Assembly (NCBI RefSeq): GCF_027580225.2
Contig: NC_073348.2
Span: forward strand, 27,455,501 to 27,519,500
Source: Misgurnus anguillicaudatus
Taxonomy: Eukaryota > Chordata > Actinopteri > Cypriniformes > Cobitidae
DNA length: 64,000 bases
Direction of reading: 5' to 3'
Shown piece by piece: positions 60,970-64,000 of this stretch (positions within the stretch are counted from its first letter, which is position 1; every line of letters begins with the position of its first letter). The position numbers and the translations under genes are program-made. The notes under the pieces were generated by a model, which saw only the letters and a program-made list of their open reading frames with translations, had not been told where the DNA came from and made no database searches.

Positions 60970-63709
60970 CTGTAACAACATAAAAAGTATAATTATTCAA
61001 CTATAAAGTAAATAAAGTTTCACATATGAAAAGTTTAGCTTGAACATCAGCCGCATACCATTTTTAGGATCAACGTAAAACCCCTCCCTCGTTGATGACA
61101 GCATTCGGTAAGTGACCTTTCCGTTTTCTCCTGAATCTCGATCAGTGGCTGTTACTGTGATTACCGGACTGCCTGCTGGAGAATGTTCTGGAAGTGTTAC
61201 CTGGAAAACAAAAATAAACCGGATTACATTTTCTCTATCCTCACCAAAGTCTGAGAAGTAAATTAATTTACACTTTATTCTGTGAATAAATGCATACACA
61301 TGTATCCAGAGATTACTTAACAGTGGCGGCCGGTGACTTCTTTTTTCGAGGGCGCTCGATGCGAAGTTCACCACGACATGTATGTAGCCCGTCATGTGTG
61401 TGGTTCCTTAATTCAAAATATGTGTTCTGTGCATCGAGTGCATGTATGTGCATCATGTGTCTTGTCAAAATAAGTGCCTGCTGCGGATAAGCGTCTAAAG
61501 GGTTTATGATAAAAGAGACGCTCGCGTTTGCCAGATACTCGCATAATCTCATGCGTAATCAGAGTTTACTGTTTTACAAGGGAGTGTCTTGCGTGTATTT
61601 TGTGAACGTGAGCGTCTCTTTTATCATAAACGGTTTTGACGTGTGTGCAGCAGGCACTTATTTTGACAAAACACGTGATGCACATGATTTACAAGATGTA
61701 ACAAACACATATTTTGAAAACACAAGCAACACACATGACACTCCGAACACTTATTTTGAATTAGCGCCCCTCGGATGAGCAGTTATTTAACCAAACTTAA
61801 TCCAAGGTGGTAAAATCCTTACCCACACATACGACAAATTAAAGGAATAGTCTTCTCATTTTCAATATTAAAATATGTTATTACCTTAACTAAGAATTGT
61901 TGATACATCCCTCTATCATCTGTGTGCGTGCACGTAAGCGCTGGAGCGCGCTGCGACGCTTCAATAGCATTTAGCTTAGCCCCATTCTTTCAATGCTACC
62001 ATTTAGAGATAAAGTTAGAAGTGACCAAACACATCAACGTTTTTCCTATTTAAGACGAGTAGTTATACGAGCAAGTTTGGTGGTACAAAATAAAACGTAG
62101 CGCTTTTCTAAGCGGATTTAAAAGAGGAAATATATTTTATGGCGTAATAGCACTTTTGGGAGTACTTCGACTCGCCTGAAAAGTCTGCTCCCCTTCTCAC
62201 TCTCATAATGGGAGAGGGAGGGTGTTACTGTGCCCAGTCGAAGTACTCCCAAAAGTGCTATTACACCATAAAATATAGTTCCTCTTTTAATTCCGCTTAG
62301 AAAAGCGCTACGTTTTATTTTGTACCACCAAACTTGCTCGTATAACTACTCGTCTTAAATAGGAAAAACGTTGATGTGTTTGGTCACTTCTAACTTTATC
62401 TCTAAATGGTAGCATTGAAATAATGGGGCTAAGCTAAATGCTATCGAAGCCTCGCAGCGCGCTCCAGCGCTTACGTGCACGCACACAGATGATAGAGGGA
62501 TGTATCAACAATTTTTAGTTAAGGTAATAACATATTTTAATATTGAAAATGAGTAGACTATTCCTTCAACACAAAGTTAAACTAATAGGAATAGTTCACC
62601 AAAAAAAATCTCATCATTTACATTAATTTCTTATTTCTTTTGAGCAATTTTGAGTAATGTTTGGAAAAAAAACATGTTTGAGCACCACTGACTTCCATAG
62701 TAGTATTTTTTCCTGCTATGGAAGTAAATGGTGCCTCTGTTTCCTGCTTCATTACAAACATCTTCCTTTGTGTTCAGCAGAACACAAATGTATACAGATT
62801 TGTAACAACATTATTTAGGATGAGTAAATGTTAACAAAATTTTCATTTTTGGTTAAACTATCCCTTTTAGAGCACACTGCAACCAATAAACCTTCATCCG
62901 TCCCTTTAAAATACAACACCGATGACATCACCCCCACTTCTGCCTCAAGTTTCCAGTGTTAAAGTTATAAAATGTATCATCAAAGCATACAGATAAGAAT
63001 GTTTACACAGTTTAGACAGTTACAACGCTAGAAAAGTTAAAGTCACCTGGTACAGATCTTGTGTAAAAGTAGGTGCGTTGTCATTTATATCCCCCACCAG
63101 CACGGTTAGATTGGCTTCACTCTGGTGCTTTGAATCTGAAGCTCGAATAGTCAGCGTATACCACGTCCTCTCCTCAAAGTCCAGCGGTGCTATCAAAGAA
63201 ACACGGCCGTTGTAGCGGTGGATATCGAATTTTCCTTGCGATGACGCATCCAACTTCAAAGAATAGGACAGCACTGGGCCAGAATCCACATCATTTCCAG
63301 TAACCAGTGTGATTTCAGTCCCGACAAGAGAGTCTGGAAAAGAGAAGGGAAAGGGAGACACAGCATTTAGTCGGTGAACAAAACAACAAGCAGAGCAAGA
63401 AAAGTGACTGACAGCTGTTCCAGACTGGTATAATACTGGCCATGGGTTCAAATCCCAACACATACAGTACAGTATATTGATAAAATACATTGTAAGTATC
63501 TGCCGAATGTATGCATTTTTTATTTTAATACATAAATGAATACAAGACTATGAGTTAAATGTCAAGTATATCACTCACTTTCTGGCACCCTAACTTCCCG
63601 TGGTATTGGGATAGTGGGACTGTTGTCATTGAGGTCCACAATGATCACTGTGATGGTGGCAGTGCCTACTAGCTTGGGGCTTCCACGATCTGTGGCTTTT
63701 ATCACCAGC
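58361..63709 (-). CDS. dchs1: Dachsous cadherin (DCHS1-type), C-terminal part, truncated by window edge
   Basis: Giant protocadherin that binds Fat4 across cell contacts and controls planar polarity and growth. Four exons are visible (63579-63709, 63047-63333, 61059-61200, 58361-60969), giving the last 1055 residues. Cadherin repeat ends DLNDNSPTI, DINDNAPTF, DVNDNAPIF (230-238), DVNDNPPVF (347-355) and DINDNRPFF (450-458) show calcium-binding linkers. The final repeat ends in the degenerate GEDEYDPVF (555-563). A basic RLKR lies at 633-636. The membrane helix spans about 675-704, followed by RARRKKK. The 350-residue tail has the dachsous signature NWDYLLNWCPQFQPL (907-921) and a C-terminal block with SPSFSPSLSPLAARSPAVSP. 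The tail and the arfip2 linkage favour DCHS1 over DCHS2. The N-terminal cadherin repeats lie to the right. Confidence 0.95.
61059..61200 (-). CDS. dchs1: dchs1 exon
   Basis: 142 bp, 47 codons plus one base: VTLPEHSPAGSPVITVTATD ... REGFYVDPKN. Acceptor TTTTCCAG, donor GTATGC. Contains the DRD calcium-binding motif. Confidence 0.95.
61320..61765. mobile_element. hAT-like element fragment in a dchs1 intron
   Basis: Left end CAGTGGCGGCCGGTGAC followed by CGAGGGCGCTCGATGCGAAG is a recurrent fish hAT terminus. GAGACGCTCGCGTTTG and AACGTGAGCGTCTC form an internal inverted pair at 61515-61620. The right end AGCGCCCCTCGGATGAGCAG appears truncated. Confidence 0.65.
61843..62565. mobile_element. Near-perfect palindromic TTAA-type element in a dchs1 intron
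   Basis: TTAA at 61839-61842; right flank TCAA. Ends AGGAATAGTC and GACTATTCCT; arms of about 330 bp are almost identical inverted copies (for example GGTAGCATTGAAA/TTTCAATGCTACC and GTTGATACATCCCTCTATCA in both). A short loop sits near 62190-62230. Confidence 0.92.
62587..62865. mobile_element. 'AGGGATAGTTCAC' family MITE in a dchs1 intron
   Basis: Starts AGGAATAGTTCACC and ends GGTTAAACTATCCCT. The central ACTTCCATAGTAGTA/CTGCTATGGAAGT matches the core of 36856-39590. Flanks TAAT and TTTA are decayed TTAA. Confidence 0.82.
63047..63333 (-). CDS. dchs1: dchs1 exon
   Basis: 287 bp; completes Asn and encodes 95 codons from SLVGTEITLVTGNDVDSG to DINDNAPTFTQDLYQ. Acceptor CTTTTCCAG, donor GTGACT. 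Contains LDFEER and DINDNAPTF. Confidence 0.95.
63579..63709 (-). CDS. dchs1: dchs1 exon
   Basis: 131 bp, 43 full codons: LVIKATDRGSPKLVGTATIT ... REVRVPE, plus the first base of Asn. Acceptor TTGCACCAG, donor GTGAGT. Contains DRGSP and DLNDNSP cadherin motifs. No long continuous frame, so easily missed by ORF calling. Confidence 0.93.
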
Positions 63710-64000
63710 CTGGTGCAAATTGAGAAAAGATCTGAGGTCATAAAGTCAACATTTTCTCACATACGGGTGATTCTTGTGAAATTAGACTTATGAGGTGTCA
63801 TGAAACATTTTGCTAAAAAAGTAAATGCAAAGAGTATCAAAATAAAAGCATACAGTTACAAACATCTCTTCATGTACTATTTTGCACATGATTTCAAATG
63901 ACATCATACAAACCAATTTTGTTGTTTTTCCACATTTAAGGGGAAAATTTTCATTACAGCAACGTGTCCATGACTGGATTTTGGTTCTTTGACATGGAAA
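63710..64000. other. dchs1 intron at window edge
   Basis: A/T-rich intron sequence; no exon recognised before the window ends. Confidence 0.6.

Noticed and set aside
58361..63709. Assignment to DCHS2 (protocadherin-23)
   Set aside because: The long, highly conserved tail with SPSFSPSLSPLAARSP and the linkage to arfip2 favour DCHS1. This remains a judgement from memory of the families, not from an alignment.

Overview
This is vertebrate nuclear DNA, most likely from a teleost fish of the carp and zebrafish order (Cypriniformes). The evidence is intron-rich genes with clear vertebrate orthologues, plus a very dense load of short palindromic DNA transposons of the kind common in that group (TTAA-flanked 'AGGGATAGTTCAC' elements, 'GGGGACATATCA' elements, hAT and Harbinger copies). 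I cannot name the species from sequence alone.

Three protein-coding genes are present, all on the minus strand and head to tail, so transcription runs right to left. (1) At the right, 58361-63709 and beyond the window edge, is the 3' part of a giant dachsous-type cadherin, best matched to DCHS1: about six cadherin repeats, one membrane helix and a conserved cytoplasmic tail. (2) In the middle, 7185-25366, is a complete arfaptin-2 gene (arfip2). It has eight constitutive exons (seven coding in full or part plus one coding exon carrying the start, preceded by a non-coding first exon at 25366) that join with compatible phases into a 344-residue protein; a possible extra 33-bp in-frame microexon lies at 17683-17715. 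(3) At the left, 1-3091, are the first seven coding exons of a formin of the FHDC1 (inverted formin) family, cut by the window edge. All splice phases listed were checked by hand and agree.

Layout: 1-3091 formin exons; 3092-7184 formin upstream region and arfip2 3' flank, with a long CT microsatellite and a CT-linked minisatellite; 7185-25366 arfip2, whose introns are packed with nested transposons; about 25400-25700 CpG-rich arfip2 promoter; 25700-58360 about 32.6 kb with no recognisable gene, a mosaic of transposons and unique sequence plus the dchs1 3' UTR; 58361-64000 dchs1.

The gene set is informative. Human ARFIP2 and DCHS1 are close neighbours on 11p15.4, while ARFIP1, FHDC1 and DCHS2 lie on 4q31.3. 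The window therefore looks like the 11p15.4-type copy of an ancient duplicated block that still carries a formin next to arfip2. The proteins act in different places (actin/microtubule regulation, trans-Golgi membrane shaping, planar polarity adhesion), and nothing suggests a shared pathway beyond old linkage.

No prokaryotic-type operon, CRISPR array, tRNA, rRNA or intact autonomous transposase gene was found. The most notable non-coding features are several long near-perfect palindromes and multi-level nested transposons whose insertion order can be read from target-site duplications.
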